The notes under the pieces were generated by a model. That model was given only the letters and a program-made list of their open reading frames with translations, did no database searches and was not told the DNA's origin. Of a stretch of DNA of 64,000 nucleotides, positions 28,252 through 36,497 are shown piece after piece (position 1 is the stretch's first letter; every line of letters starts with the position of its first letter). Source of the DNA: Methanolobus tindarius DSM 2278 (GTDB lineage Archaea; Halobacteriota; Methanosarcinia; Methanosarcinales; Methanosarcinaceae); assembly GCF_000504205.1 (NCBI RefSeq), contig NZ_AZAJ01000001.1, positions 1,896,879 to 1,960,878 of the forward strand. Reading direction: 5' to 3'. Both the position numbers and the translations under genes were made by a program.

Positions 28252-28406
28252 CAATTGGTGAATTGCCCGACAACTAATACGTTGGAGGGTACCACCCCAC
28301 TTAGGTGGCACCTAACCCCCAACCACATCCAGCCTAAGGTGCCACCACTGTACCAACAACCCCCTCCTCGCTTAAGAGGTGCCCATCCTATCCGGGGCAT
28401 CTCTTA
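28252..28406 (+). ncRNA. Structured leader RNA, copy 1
   Basis: Pairs read by eye: P1 CAAC/GTTG (28271-28274, 28281-28284); P2 GGT-CCACC/GGTGG-ACC (28288-28296, 28304-28312); P3 GGTGGCACCT/AGGTGCCACC (28304-28313, 28337-28346), which competes with P2 for the same strand; P4 AAGAGGTGCCC/GGGCATCTCTT (28374-28384, 28395-28405). The P3 loop CCCCAACCACATCCAGCCT and the P4 loop core CTATCCG are identical in copy 2 while the stems differ with compensating changes. The P4 arm ends 7 nt before the ATG at 28413. Confidence 0.6.
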
Positions 28407-28412
28407 ATCGAT

Positions 28413-28673
28413 ATGAGTAAAAAGGTGAATATTTTGTCTGATATGAAAGATACCTTAAAGGAATTCATTGACTCAAGGCTTCAGGAAGCAACCCGTGCCC
28501 AGGCCATTTATCCCGACAGGGTATATGTTGCATCCGGTTTTATAAGGCAGCTTAATTCTGAAAAGCTCCGCAAGTCTTCTGAGCCATCCTCATGTGATCC
28601 TGGCTTTAAGGACAATGATGCTTTCAGATCCCACTCCGACAGTGTGTCAGCAAAAAAGGATTTCATGTGGTGA
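28413..28673 (+). CDS. Small protein behind leader RNA copy 1
   Basis: 86 residues, MSKKVNILSDMKDTLKEFID start, Lys/Glu-rich, no signal peptide or known domain. The GFIRQLNSEKLRKS segment loosely resembles SLCRKLNPEQMSRL in the 31373 small protein that follows leader copy 2. No Shine-Dalgarno separates it from the P4 hairpin, so translation may be controlled by the leader or begin from a reinitiation event. Function unknown. Confidence 0.6.
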   Translation: MSKKVNILSDMKDTLKEFIDSRLQEATRAQAIYPDRVYVASGFIRQLNSEKLRKSSEPSSCDPGFKDNDAFRSHSDSVSAKKDFMW

Positions 28674-28674
28674 T

Positions 28675-28842
28675 TTATTTCTTCTTTGCTTTGCTTAATC
28701 CTTGCTTGTTTTTTATTGTCTTGCGGCCATTTTCTGCTTTGTCGGCCCGAGGCATATTTTCTTTTAAAAATTTTAGTACTTCATATGCTTTGTTTTGTCC
28801 TTCTTTCGTCTGTTTATTCAATTTCTCTGGCAATTGGTTCAC
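28675..28842 (-). CDS. Possible 55-residue basic small protein
   Basis: Minus-strand open frame with a GTG at 28842; the product would be MNQLPEKLNKQTKEGQNKAY and so on, lysine-rich and hydrophilic, ending KAKKK. It is convergent with the 28413 gene with one base between stops. A TATA-like ATTTATATAAAT lies only about 15-20 nt upstream, so a leaderless mRNA would be needed. The AT-rich DNA could also give this frame by chance. Confidence 0.35.
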   Translation of the reverse strand: MNQLPEKLNKQTKEGQNKAYEVLKFLKENMPRADKAENGRKTIKNKQGLSKAKKK

Positions 28843-28969
28843 AACTATTTATTTATATAAATAAAATCAATTAAAACAGAGAAAACGTTTAAGGCACATG
28901 ATATCTGTTACCTTTGTAAAATCGGAGATACGTAGTTATAGTTAATTGCTCCTGAAGATGTGATCATCA

Positions 28970-29899
28970 ATGAAAAAAATGCCTCTTACAGTATTAATTA
29001 TCCTTATGTTAATGGTTGTAATTTCAGGTTTGGCTGATTCTGATGATGTTTTTCCATATCCGGACAACAGGCCGGATTCAGATTACAGGCCAGATGATCA
29101 CAGAGATGGTCCCATGCCTCCTTTGGACAGGGATTCTTCTCCTGTAGAAGTTTTCATGGTAACGCATATGTTTTCTTCATATCAGGTAGTGGACGAAGAA
29201 AGCTTCCTAGAAGATAATATAGATAAATCCGAGTCAATGGTCCGAAGGCTTGAAAATGCAAGCAAGGAACTGGAAACAAAAGGAGAAAATGTTTCCCGGC
29301 TTAAAAGTATGATTGGCAGCTATTCTGATCTTGTATCTGAATCCAGGTCTTCTCTTGAAATGGCAAAGACTTCCTCTTCAGAATCTGAAAAGCAGGAATA
29401 TCTGGCAGAGTCCCGAAAAAGTATCATAAAGGCAAATTCAGAGCTTAAACCAATACTGGATGAAATTAAGAAATATCTGCAAGGTCCGGTTGTTTTTACA
29501 AACGCAACACTGAGTTCACAAGGAAGTGGTGCTGCTATTCTATCAGGCGACCTTGACCTGAGTTTCTTCCTGTCAGACGGTAAATTCTCAGTAGTTGACT
29601 TTAGTGGTGACCTTGTAATAGATACAGAGGCTGATTACAAGCAGGAGTTTGCTCCTGAAAGAGATGGGTCACCTGATCTGATAATGCCGCATTCAATGGT
29701 ATCATATCGTGATGTAACCGGAAATGTTTCGATGTCCGGTTCAGCTTACACGGTTGCTATTATGGCAGACAGGATAGTTCTGACCGCAAACGGTAATGGT
29801 GAAGCAGAACTTGTAGGAAATGGTACTTATTATCTTGATAGTGATGTCTTTGAAGGAAAAGAAAATGTATGGATGACTCCAATATTTGAGAGTGATTAA
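28970..29899 (+). CDS. Exported protein, second copy of duplicated module (A2)
   Basis: 309 residues. MKKMPLTVLIILMLMVVISGLAD is the signal/anchor, followed by an acidic proline-rich segment, a helical part beginning EESFLEDNIDKSESMVRRLE and a beta-rich part with GSGAAILSGDLDL and DFSGDLVIDTEAD. It is clearly paralogous to 26218-27117 along its whole length. It lies 38 bp before B2. Function unknown; outside the membrane. Confidence 0.77.
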   Translation: MKKMPLTVLIILMLMVVISGLADSDDVFPYPDNRPDSDYRPDDHRDGPMPPLDRDSSPVEVFMVTHMFSSYQVVDEESFLEDNIDKSESMVRRLENASKELETKGENVSRLKSMIGSYSDLVSESRSSLEMAKTSSSESEKQEYLAESRKSIIKANSELKPILDEIKKYLQGPVVFTNATLSSQGSGAAILSGDLDLSFFLSDGKFSVVDFSGDLVIDTEADYKQEFAPERDGSPDLIMPHSMVSYRDVTGNVSMSGSAYTVAIMADRIVLTANGNGEAELVGNGTYYLDSDVFEGKENVWMTPIFESD

Positions 29900-29937
29900 T
29901 ATTGGGGAAAGGTTCAGGAATGACAGGGTTGCGTAAC

Positions 29938-30903
29938 ATGAAACCAGTATATCTAATTTGCTTTATTGCAATTATCCTGATGCTGACAGGTGTTGGATCT
30001 GCAGCTAATATTGCAACTGTGCATGGCGTAGCCTATGAATGGAGTACATTTGAACCTCTTGATAATGCTATTATTGAGGTGAATTCAACACCAACACAAT
30101 CAATGGTGGCTCAGTATGGAGTCTACTCCTTTGAACTTGCAAATGGTACATACATGATTACTGCAAGTTATTATGAGGACGATCAGCTTACTTATTATGC
30201 AGAGGATATAATCACAGTTTCTGAGGAAGGAAGCTATGTTCTTGATCTGTTACTGGTGCCTTCCTATTCAAGTTCCAATGAAACCGAGTCTGAAGTTTCC
30301 AATATCGAAAGTTCATCAGGTACCAACAGTAATTCTCTTGTTTATGGTTCTATACTGGTAATTGTTATTCTTCTTGTTCTTCTTATATCCCAGATGAAAC
30401 AAAAGCCTCAGTCTACCAAACATGCCGTAAAGAAGGAACAAGCTCATCAAGTTACTGCAGAAGTTCCTTCAGAAATTGAAGTAAAACCTGTTCAACAAGA
30501 GGAAAAAGCAGCGGCATTTGAAATCGAAACTTCAAGTCCGACAGTTGTAGTACAGGAAACACGTGAATTTGCAGAACTTTTGCCAGAGGCTGAGGAACCA
30601 GTGGAAGAAGTAACTTCTTCTGCCATAAAAACTGAATCAGTTCCTGAAGAGCCCGAATCTGTGTCCGCACCAACTCAGGAACCGGATATTTCTAACGAAC
30701 CCGTTCCCGCTGACCTTCAGGAAATACTGGATATACTGAAATCCCAGGGTGGAAGAATGACGCAGAAAGATATGCGTAAGCGCCTGAAGTACTCAGAAGG
30801 AAAGGTAAGTCTTATGCTTCTTGATCTTGAGAAGAGGGGCAAGATCCAGAAATTCAAGAAAGGACGTGGAAATGTTCTTTTCCTTGTGGAATCTGAAAAA
30901 TAA
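29938..30903 (+). CDS. Membrane-anchored winged-helix protein (B2)
   Basis: About 322 residues from the ATG at 29938, chosen because GTAAC-ATG-AAA matches the B1 start and gives a clean signal peptide; ATG 29920 and TTG 29902 are alternatives. Same architecture as B1: ATVHGVAYEWSTFEPLDNAIIEV outer domain, one membrane helix (about 148-165 of the long form), and a C-terminal wHTH (EILDILKSQGGRMTQKDMRKRL). It differs by a long acidic, glutamate/proline-rich cytoplasmic linker of about 90 residues. Likely a one-component membrane-bound regulator. Confidence 0.85.
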   Translation: MKPVYLICFIAIILMLTGVGSAANIATVHGVAYEWSTFEPLDNAIIEVNSTPTQSMVAQYGVYSFELANGTYMITASYYEDDQLTYYAEDIITVSEEGSYVLDLLLVPSYSSSNETESEVSNIESSSGTNSNSLVYGSILVIVILLVLLISQMKQKPQSTKHAVKKEQAHQVTAEVPSEIEVKPVQQEEKAAAFEIETSSPTVVVQETREFAELLPEAEEPVEEVTSSAIKTESVPEEPESVSAPTQEPDISNEPVPADLQEILDILKSQGGRMTQKDMRKRLKYSEGKVSLMLLDLEKRGKIQKFKKGRGNVLFLVESEK

Positions 30904-30912
30904 TATCATTTT

Positions 30913-30971
30913 ATCAGGGTAATCTAAAGGATAGTTTTAAGGATATAATTATCCTCACTTATTACTCTGAT
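30913..30971 (+). terminator. Hairpin after B2
   Basis: ATCAGGGTAAT (30913-30923) pairs with ATTACTCTGAT (30961-30971) with a single G-U, enclosing the palindrome AGGATATAATTATCCT, and is followed by a T-rich CATGTTTTTTG tract. It probably ends the A2-B2 transcript. Confidence 0.55.
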
Positions 30972-31164
30972 ATCTCATGTTTTTTGTAATTTTAATCCTA
31001 ACTATCTTTTATGTGTAATATTCATTTTTATCTCTTTTAAACAGGATTAATGGCGTTATATATTTGTGATAAGTTTTTTAATATTCTATAAATCGTTTAT
31101 TTTCTATTATAATCTCTATAAAGCTTCATTGGTTAATTATGGGGATTTTCGACTCTTTTTGAAA

Positions 31165-31185
31165 TAAGTATGCTTTTATTTAAAA
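31165..31185 (+). promoter_or_regulatory. Promoter with shared TAAGTATG element (copy 3)
   Basis: TAAGTATGCTTTTATTTAAA is identical over the element and TATA tract to the promoter at 28227. It should start the second folded leader. Confidence 0.6.
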
Positions 31186-31189
31186 CTGC

Positions 31190-31350
31190 TAATTTGGGGA
31201 TTGCTTGTCAGCAGTGAGCTGACAGGTAACCACCCAAGCTAAGGTGGCACCAACCCCAACCACATCCAGCCTGGTGCCACCAATGTACCAACAACCAACA
31301 ACCCCCACTCGTGTAAGAGACACCTGCTACCTATCCGTCAGGTGTCTCTT
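31190..31350 (+). ncRNA. Structured leader RNA, copy 2
   Basis: P1 TGTCAGC/GCTGACA (31206-31212, 31218-31224); P2 GGT-CCACC/GGTGG-ACC (31225-31234, 31243-31251); P3 GGTGGCACCA/TGGTGCCACC (31243-31252, 31272-31281), competing with P2; P4 AAGAGACACCTG/CAGGTGTCTCTT, 12 perfect pairs (31315-31326, 31339-31350). The loops match copy 1. P3's last pair is A-T here and T-A in copy 1; P4 differs in both arms yet pairs in both copies. It precedes a 58-codon ORF that has its own AGAGG site. Confidence 0.62.
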
Positions 31351-31372
31351 ATCCGATACAGAGGCATGAATT

Positions 31373-31549
31373 ATGAACACCAATAACATGCAGATTATGT
31401 TTGAAGAGAAAACTACCGGCGGTTCTGCTGAACAGAAAGGAACAAACGGACATGAAAATGCAGTTGATTCTCTGTGCAGAAAACTGAATCCAGAACAGAT
31501 GAGCCGTTTGATCAGAATCTCCCCCATAATCCATATGGGGAAAAGGTAA
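31373..31549 (+). CDS. Small protein behind leader RNA copy 2
   Basis: 58 residues (MNTNNMQIMFEEKTTGGSAE start) with CAGAGG at 31360-31365. It has a SLCRKLNPEQMSRLIRISP tail that loosely resembles the 28413 protein. No membrane segment or known domain. It sits where the second module copy ends and about 100 bp before the ABC transporter gene, so it may be the first gene of that transcript. Confidence 0.5.
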   Translation: MNTNNMQIMFEEKTTGGSAEQKGTNGHENAVDSLCRKLNPEQMSRLIRISPIIHMGKR

Positions 31550-31650
31550 GTTGTCACTTTAGAGTAAATTTAAGTAAGCACAATTATATTCAATTGTTGA
31601 TATTTATTGTACAATATAAAAACAAAAACGGGAATGATTTGAGGTATATC

Positions 31651-32406
31651 ATGGACGAGAATCTCAATAATACTGAACAAGAAAAACAGCCGCAAAATGG
31701 CACTCCTGACACTCTCATGCGTCTGACAGACGTGTGGAAGATCTACAAAATGGGAGAAGTCGAGTTTGCGGCATTAAAAGGTATTGATCTGGAGATCCTG
31801 CATGGTGAATTTGTAGTCATACTTGGTCCAAGTGGAAGCGGTAAGAGTACAATGATGAACCTGCTGGGCTGCCTTGATCTTCCAAGCAAGGGAGTTGTTG
31901 AACTCAACAACAAGGATATTTCCAAAATGAAAGAATCCGAACTTGCCCAGATCAGAGGTCAGCTAATTGGATTCATTTTCCAGACTTTCAACCTGCTTCC
32001 TACATTGAACACCATCGAAAATGTGATGCTACCTCTTGAATTCCAGGAAGCAAATCCGGATGAATCGTGGAAAAGAGCAGAGCAGCTTCTTGATATAGTG
32101 AGTCTTGGAAATAAAAAATACAATCTTCCTTCACAGTTATCAGGAGGACAAAGGCAGAGGGTTGCTATTGCAAGATCTCTTGCAGTAGACCCTAAAGTAA
32201 TACTTGCTGACGAACCAACTGGTAATCTCGATAGTGAAACGGGAAATTATATTCTTGAGTTCCTAAGTGATCTTCACAAGAGAGAAGGTAAGACTATCAT
32301 TATGATAACCCACGATCCTGAATTAACGAAATATGCAGATCGTGTTGTTCACATCAAAGACGGATTGGTCGATAATATAGAGATAATAAAGCATGAAGCA
32401 ATGTGA
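31651..32406 (+). CDS. MacB/LolD-type ABC transporter ATPase
   Basis: 251 residues from ATG 31651 (GAGGT upstream); the open frame extends 59 codons further up but without homology. Walker A GPSGSGKST, Q-loop FIFQTFNLLPTLNT, signature LSGGQRQRVAIARSL, Walker B VILADEPTGNLD and H-loop MITHD are all present. This subfamily powers MacB/FtsX-like permeases in mechanotransmission or export rather than classical import. It is followed 5 bp later by a surface protein and then a MacB permease. Confidence 0.93.
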   Translation: MDENLNNTEQEKQPQNGTPDTLMRLTDVWKIYKMGEVEFAALKGIDLEILHGEFVVILGPSGSGKSTMMNLLGCLDLPSKGVVELNNKDISKMKESELAQIRGQLIGFIFQTFNLLPTLNTIENVMLPLEFQEANPDESWKRAEQLLDIVSLGNKKYNLPSQLSGGQRQRVAIARSLAVDPKVILADEPTGNLDSETGNYILEFLSDLHKREGKTIIMITHDPELTKYADRVVHIKDGLVDNIEIIKHEAM

Positions 32407-32411
32407 TAAAA

Positions 32412-33794
32412 ATGAAAAAAATCCTATTATTAATGTTAGTTTTGCTGTTGCCATTAACAAATATAGCAGCAGCAGGTATGAACGCCGGGGCTTCAGGGGT
32501 GAATGTAGACCTTATGTCACAGAGTCCCTATCCTGCAAGACCTGGTGAAACAGTAGAATTAACAGTAAGCCTCCAGAACGAGGGAAGCAATGATCTTTCT
32601 GATGTAACAGTTACTATCGATGCCGACTATCCTTTTTCACAGGTATCCGGTGAATCATTGTCCAAGACAGTATCCTACATGGAAGCCCGTCAGGACGAGG
32701 ATGATGCAACTTATCTTAAATTCAAGTTGAAAGTTGATTCTGATGTTTCAGATGGAACTTATGATGTAGATGTAATAGTAAAGGACAGTGAGTCCGATTC
32801 AAGTTCAGTAACAACCCTTGAAGTTGAAGTACAGGGTAAGGAATACGCACAGATTGTTACAATAAGTGATTCCAGCATAGATGTTGCAACTGTGGAACCC
32901 CTTGAGTTTGTCATAACCAACACAGGTTCATCTCCACTCAAGAATATGGAAATCTCATGGGATGAATCCACAGGTGTAATACTTCCGGTATACTCATCCA
33001 ACACCAAGTACATAACTTACCTAGGAGTCAACGATTCAGCCACAGTTGTTTATTCTGTAATGGCTGATGTGAATGCGGATCCGGGACTTTACCAGCTCGA
33101 TATTACTCTTGAATTCCAGGATTACAACTCTAACACTACAACAATAGAAACAAAGGCCGGAATGTTTGTGGGAGGAACCACTGACTTTGACCTGAGTTAC
33201 TCAGAAAGTGATGAAGGAGAAGTTTCACTATCCCTTGCAAATGTGGGTAATAATGAGGCTTACTCTGTGAAGGTATCCATACCGGAACAGGACAATTTCC
33301 AGGCATCAGGAAGTACATCTACAATTGTAGGTAACCTTGAGAAAGGTGACTATACAATCACGTCATTCACTATAAGCCAGACCAGTTCAATGCCGTCTAT
33401 GGGTGAAGATTCTGATGATGGAACTGCCAGTGCAGAACCAGGTGAGATGACAGAAGAAGACATGGCAGCCATGCAGGAAGAAATGGAAGCAAAGACTGAG
33501 CTTCTTGTCAACATCGAATACACAGACTCTGCAGGTCAGAGACACACTGTGGAAAAGGCAGTTCAGATCGAGGAATTGACCGGTGGCACAATGGCAGCTG
33601 GAATGTCCGGTGGACCAGGAGGTCAGAGTTCATCATCTAACAGCTACCTGTTGTACGGTGCAGTTGTACTTATAGTAGTATTTGTAGGATTCAATTACAG
33701 AAAGAAGAAGATGATGAAAGAAGGCAACTATGTTCCACTCAACGTAGAGCTTAAGAATCTCAAGGCTAAGATATTGAAGAAGGAAAAGCAATGA
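32412..33794 (+). CDS. Membrane-anchored surface protein with CARDB-like Ig domains
   Basis: 460 residues from ATG 32412. Signal peptide MKKILLLMLVLLLPLTNIAAA, then repeated beta-sandwich domains typical of archaeal S-layer/COG1361 proteins (GETVELTVSLQNEGSNDLSDVTVTI and similar later), a transmembrane helix near residues 410-428 (YLLYGAVVLIVVFVGFNY) and a basic cytoplasmic tail. It lies between the ATPase and permease genes and overlaps the permease by 4 bp, so it is probably the outside partner of that ABC unit. Confidence 0.85.
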   Translation: MKKILLLMLVLLLPLTNIAAAGMNAGASGVNVDLMSQSPYPARPGETVELTVSLQNEGSNDLSDVTVTIDADYPFSQVSGESLSKTVSYMEARQDEDDATYLKFKLKVDSDVSDGTYDVDVIVKDSESDSSSVTTLEVEVQGKEYAQIVTISDSSIDVATVEPLEFVITNTGSSPLKNMEISWDESTGVILPVYSSNTKYITYLGVNDSATVVYSVMADVNADPGLYQLDITLEFQDYNSNTTTIETKAGMFVGGTTDFDLSYSESDEGEVSLSLANVGNNEAYSVKVSIPEQDNFQASGSTSTIVGNLEKGDYTITSFTISQTSSMPSMGEDSDDGTASAEPGEMTEEDMAAMQEEMEAKTELLVNIEYTDSAGQRHTVEKAVQIEELTGGTMAAGMSGGPGGQSSSSNSYLLYGAVVLIVVFVGFNYRKKKMMKEGNYVPLNVELKNLKAKILKKEKQ

Positions 33795-35050
33795 GGCGCA
33801 GTACCTATATCAAGCTCGCTACTAACATCCTGGTTCACAGTAAGATCAGAAGCTGGCTCACTATAATAGGTATCGTCATAGGTGTAGGATCAGTTGTCAC
33901 AATCATGGCACTGAGTGATAGTATGGCTGCAGATATGGAAGAACAATTTGCAGATATGGACCTTACATTGATTCAGGTAACTCCTGGTTATTCCCATGCA
34001 TCTGCAGGAGGGCCAGGAGGAGGTCCGCCTGGATCCGGTGGTTCAACTAGCTCATCTTCCTCATCTGATGACGATGATCCCGAGTTGACCAAAAAGGACA
34101 TACAGGCCCTGAAAGCGGTTAGCAACATAGATTACATCTATGGAGAGATATCCGGTAGTGACCTGGAAGTGTATTTCATGGGTGAAACTGCGGATCTTTC
34201 GGTGACAGGAGTCGATAGTCAGGTATGGCAGTACACCGTAACCTATGACCTGGAATCCGGCAGATTGCTGGATGCCTCTGATGCTAACGTTGTGGTCATA
34301 GGATATGGTATAGCTCATGACATGTTTGACGATGAAGTAGGCCTTAACCGTGTGCTAACCATTGAAGGCAAATCTTACAGGGTCGTAGGTATACTGGCAG
34401 AAGATGAAGATGACAATTCAATTTTCATGCCGATAGATGCAGCAGTCGAAATCGTTGAAGACGCAGAAGATGATGTATATGATACCATTGTAGTCAAGGC
34501 ATCTGATGTAGATTACGTTGAAACAGTTGTTGATGACATCGAAGAACGCCTGATGTTGTCAAGAGGTATCATGGACGAAGATGACAGGGACTTCTCTGTT
34601 TCAGATTCATTATCACGGGCAGAATCTGCCAGTGAGATGATGGAGTCCATGACAATATTCCTGGGAGCCATAGCAGGAGTTTCACTTCTTGTAGGTTCTG
34701 TGGGTATTGCAAATACGATGTTCACATCAGTAATGGAAAAAACCAAGGAAATAGGAACAATGAAGGCTATAGGTGCTAAGAACAGAGATATTCTAATGAT
34801 ATTCCTGTTCAACTCTGCACTGGTAGGCTTTGTAGGAGGTGTGCTGGGCATATTGCTAAGTCTTGTGCTGACCATGCTGATGCCGTACCTTGGAATTTCC
34901 ATGATGCGTTCATCCATGGGTATGACCGTTGCTCCATATCTGATGGTGCTGGGTGTATCCATTGCGATATTCATTGGAGTGTTGTCAGGTATCATACCGG
35001 CATACAATGCTTCGAAGATGAAGCCGGTTGACGCGCTGAGATACGAATAA
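33791..35050 (+). CDS. MacB-like ABC transporter permease
   Basis: 419 residues. One N-terminal transmembrane helix (WLTIIGIVIGVGSVVTIMAL), a large outside MacB periplasmic-core-like domain with a Gly/Ser/Asp-rich low-complexity insert near residues 75-100, and three C-terminal helices with the FtsX signature region (GSVGIANTMFTSVMEKTKEIGTMKAIGA, described in parts). With the ATPase and the surface protein it forms a three-gene transport/mechanical unit. Substrate unknown. Confidence 0.92.
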   Translation: MRRSTYIKLATNILVHSKIRSWLTIIGIVIGVGSVVTIMALSDSMAADMEEQFADMDLTLIQVTPGYSHASAGGPGGGPPGSGGSTSSSSSSDDDDPELTKKDIQALKAVSNIDYIYGEISGSDLEVYFMGETADLSVTGVDSQVWQYTVTYDLESGRLLDASDANVVVIGYGIAHDMFDDEVGLNRVLTIEGKSYRVVGILAEDEDDNSIFMPIDAAVEIVEDAEDDVYDTIVVKASDVDYVETVVDDIEERLMLSRGIMDEDDRDFSVSDSLSRAESASEMMESMTIFLGAIAGVSLLVGSVGIANTMFTSVMEKTKEIGTMKAIGAKNRDILMIFLFNSALVGFVGGVLGILLSLVLTMLMPYLGISMMRSSMGMTVAPYLMVLGVSIAIFIGVLSGIIPAYNASKMKPVDALRYE

Positions 35051-35229
35051 GCCAGTAAGTTAAAGCAAAAACAAAACTTAAGATTTCTCTCCTGAAGGGA
35101 ATCGATGGGTTTCATATGAGGCTTTTGCTTCATATGATGCCTTTACTATATTCAGGAACAAGTGGGGTAAGTAAGGAAAAATAAACATGAATGAATAGAG
35201 AATCGTATGGAAAAGTAAGGTGAAATGCT

Positions 35230-36306
35230 ATGAAGAAAATGATATTGTCTACACTTGTGGCACTTATACTAATGTTTTCAGCCTATGCAGTGGCTGTTGA
35301 GAATGACGATGCGACTCTATCCCTTTCTTCTGTTTCCATTGAGGATGGTGTTTCAGGTCGCATGCAGGCAAAAGCCCAGCAGATATATTATGCGACAAGC
35401 CAGCAGTTTTTTAATTCCAATATGGCCCAGAGATTAGGATTTAGTCAGGGTCAGATGCAGAGTGCTCAAAACATGCAGACTCCGCAATCGACCCTAACTC
35501 CACAGAACAATATGCAAAACCAGAACCAGAACCCTCAGACCATGAGGCAGCAGGGTCAGCAGGGAGGAATGAATACAGCTCCTTCAAATGTGCCTGCCCA
35601 GAATGCCCCTATGCAGCAGCCAGTTCCAAGGATGCAGCAGGAAATGATGGACAGGGAAGAGTTGATGGATTTCCTGCAGGAGAATACTTTTTCAGTAACA
35701 GATGTCTCTGAATTACAGGAATATGTAACTCCATATGCAGATGCGGTTCAGGATTATCTTGATGATGAATACCTCGATGACGAGGATGAAATATATGAGA
35801 CGGCAGTTGAATGGATATGGGTATCTGACAGTACCTTGAACGGCCAGCAGGAATTATGGTTAACTCCAACTGAGTTCCTTGAGGAAACTCCTGACTATGA
35901 TTCAAACCCGGTTCCCGGTGAGATAGTAAGCGACTGTGAAGACCAGGCCAACACTCTGGCATCACTGCTTATAGGCTCCGGCGAATATGACGAGAGCGAA
36001 GTAAGGGTTGCCATAGGTCTTGTGAACTTCGATGGTAGTACCGGCGGACACGCATGGGTAGAGGTCTACGAGGACGGAGAATGGTTCCCTGTGGACGCTA
36101 CAGTTGGTCCATACTATGACGACGACGAGGAAGAAGTGATCTATCCTGATGACTATGAGGATATAGATTTCGATTACTTCCTGGACGAGGATTACTCTGT
36201 CATAGAAATATGGTACTATTACAACAACGAATACTTCATGGACTTGAGTTCAGGAACAGAAGATGCTCCGGATAACTGGGACGAGACACCGTCCAGTTAT
36301 AACTGA
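35230..36306 (+). CDS. Exported transglutaminase-like cysteine protease
   Basis: 358 residues. Signal peptide, a long Gln/Asn/Met-rich linker (about 70-140), then a transglutaminase-like core with catalytic Cys in SDCEDQANTLASLL, His in GGHAWVEVYEDG and Asp in FPVDATVG. The tail is extremely acidic with runs of Asp/Glu and Tyr. The family includes proteases and amide-bond hydrolases or crosslinkers. It lies 180 bp after the MacB operon and might act on envelope proteins next to it; this is context only. Confidence 0.85.
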   Translation: MKKMILSTLVALILMFSAYAVAVENDDATLSLSSVSIEDGVSGRMQAKAQQIYYATSQQFFNSNMAQRLGFSQGQMQSAQNMQTPQSTLTPQNNMQNQNQNPQTMRQQGQQGGMNTAPSNVPAQNAPMQQPVPRMQQEMMDREELMDFLQENTFSVTDVSELQEYVTPYADAVQDYLDDEYLDDEDEIYETAVEWIWVSDSTLNGQQELWLTPTEFLEETPDYDSNPVPGEIVSDCEDQANTLASLLIGSGEYDESEVRVAIGLVNFDGSTGGHAWVEVYEDGEWFPVDATVGPYYDDDEEEVIYPDDYEDIDFDYFLDEDYSVIEIWYYYNNEYFMDLSSGTEDAPDNWDETPSSYN

Positions 36307-36497
36307 GCATTTTCTTCTTTTTTTATTTTATTAAATACTATCTTTGAAATTCAAATATGTTTATATGCTATCGAATATATTTTGAGTAGTGTAAATTCAT
36401 GTGTTTATCTCCAAACTTTATGGAACTGGGCATATATTTGTAGCATTTGTCAGCATGTTCGTTGTATCAATCATGCTTATATTTTTGTGGTGGCATA

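Noticed and set aside
28667-28874. Hydrophobic plus-strand frames of 62-65 codons
   Set aside because: They are T-rich shadows of a possible minus-strand lysine-rich gene and have no ribosome site.
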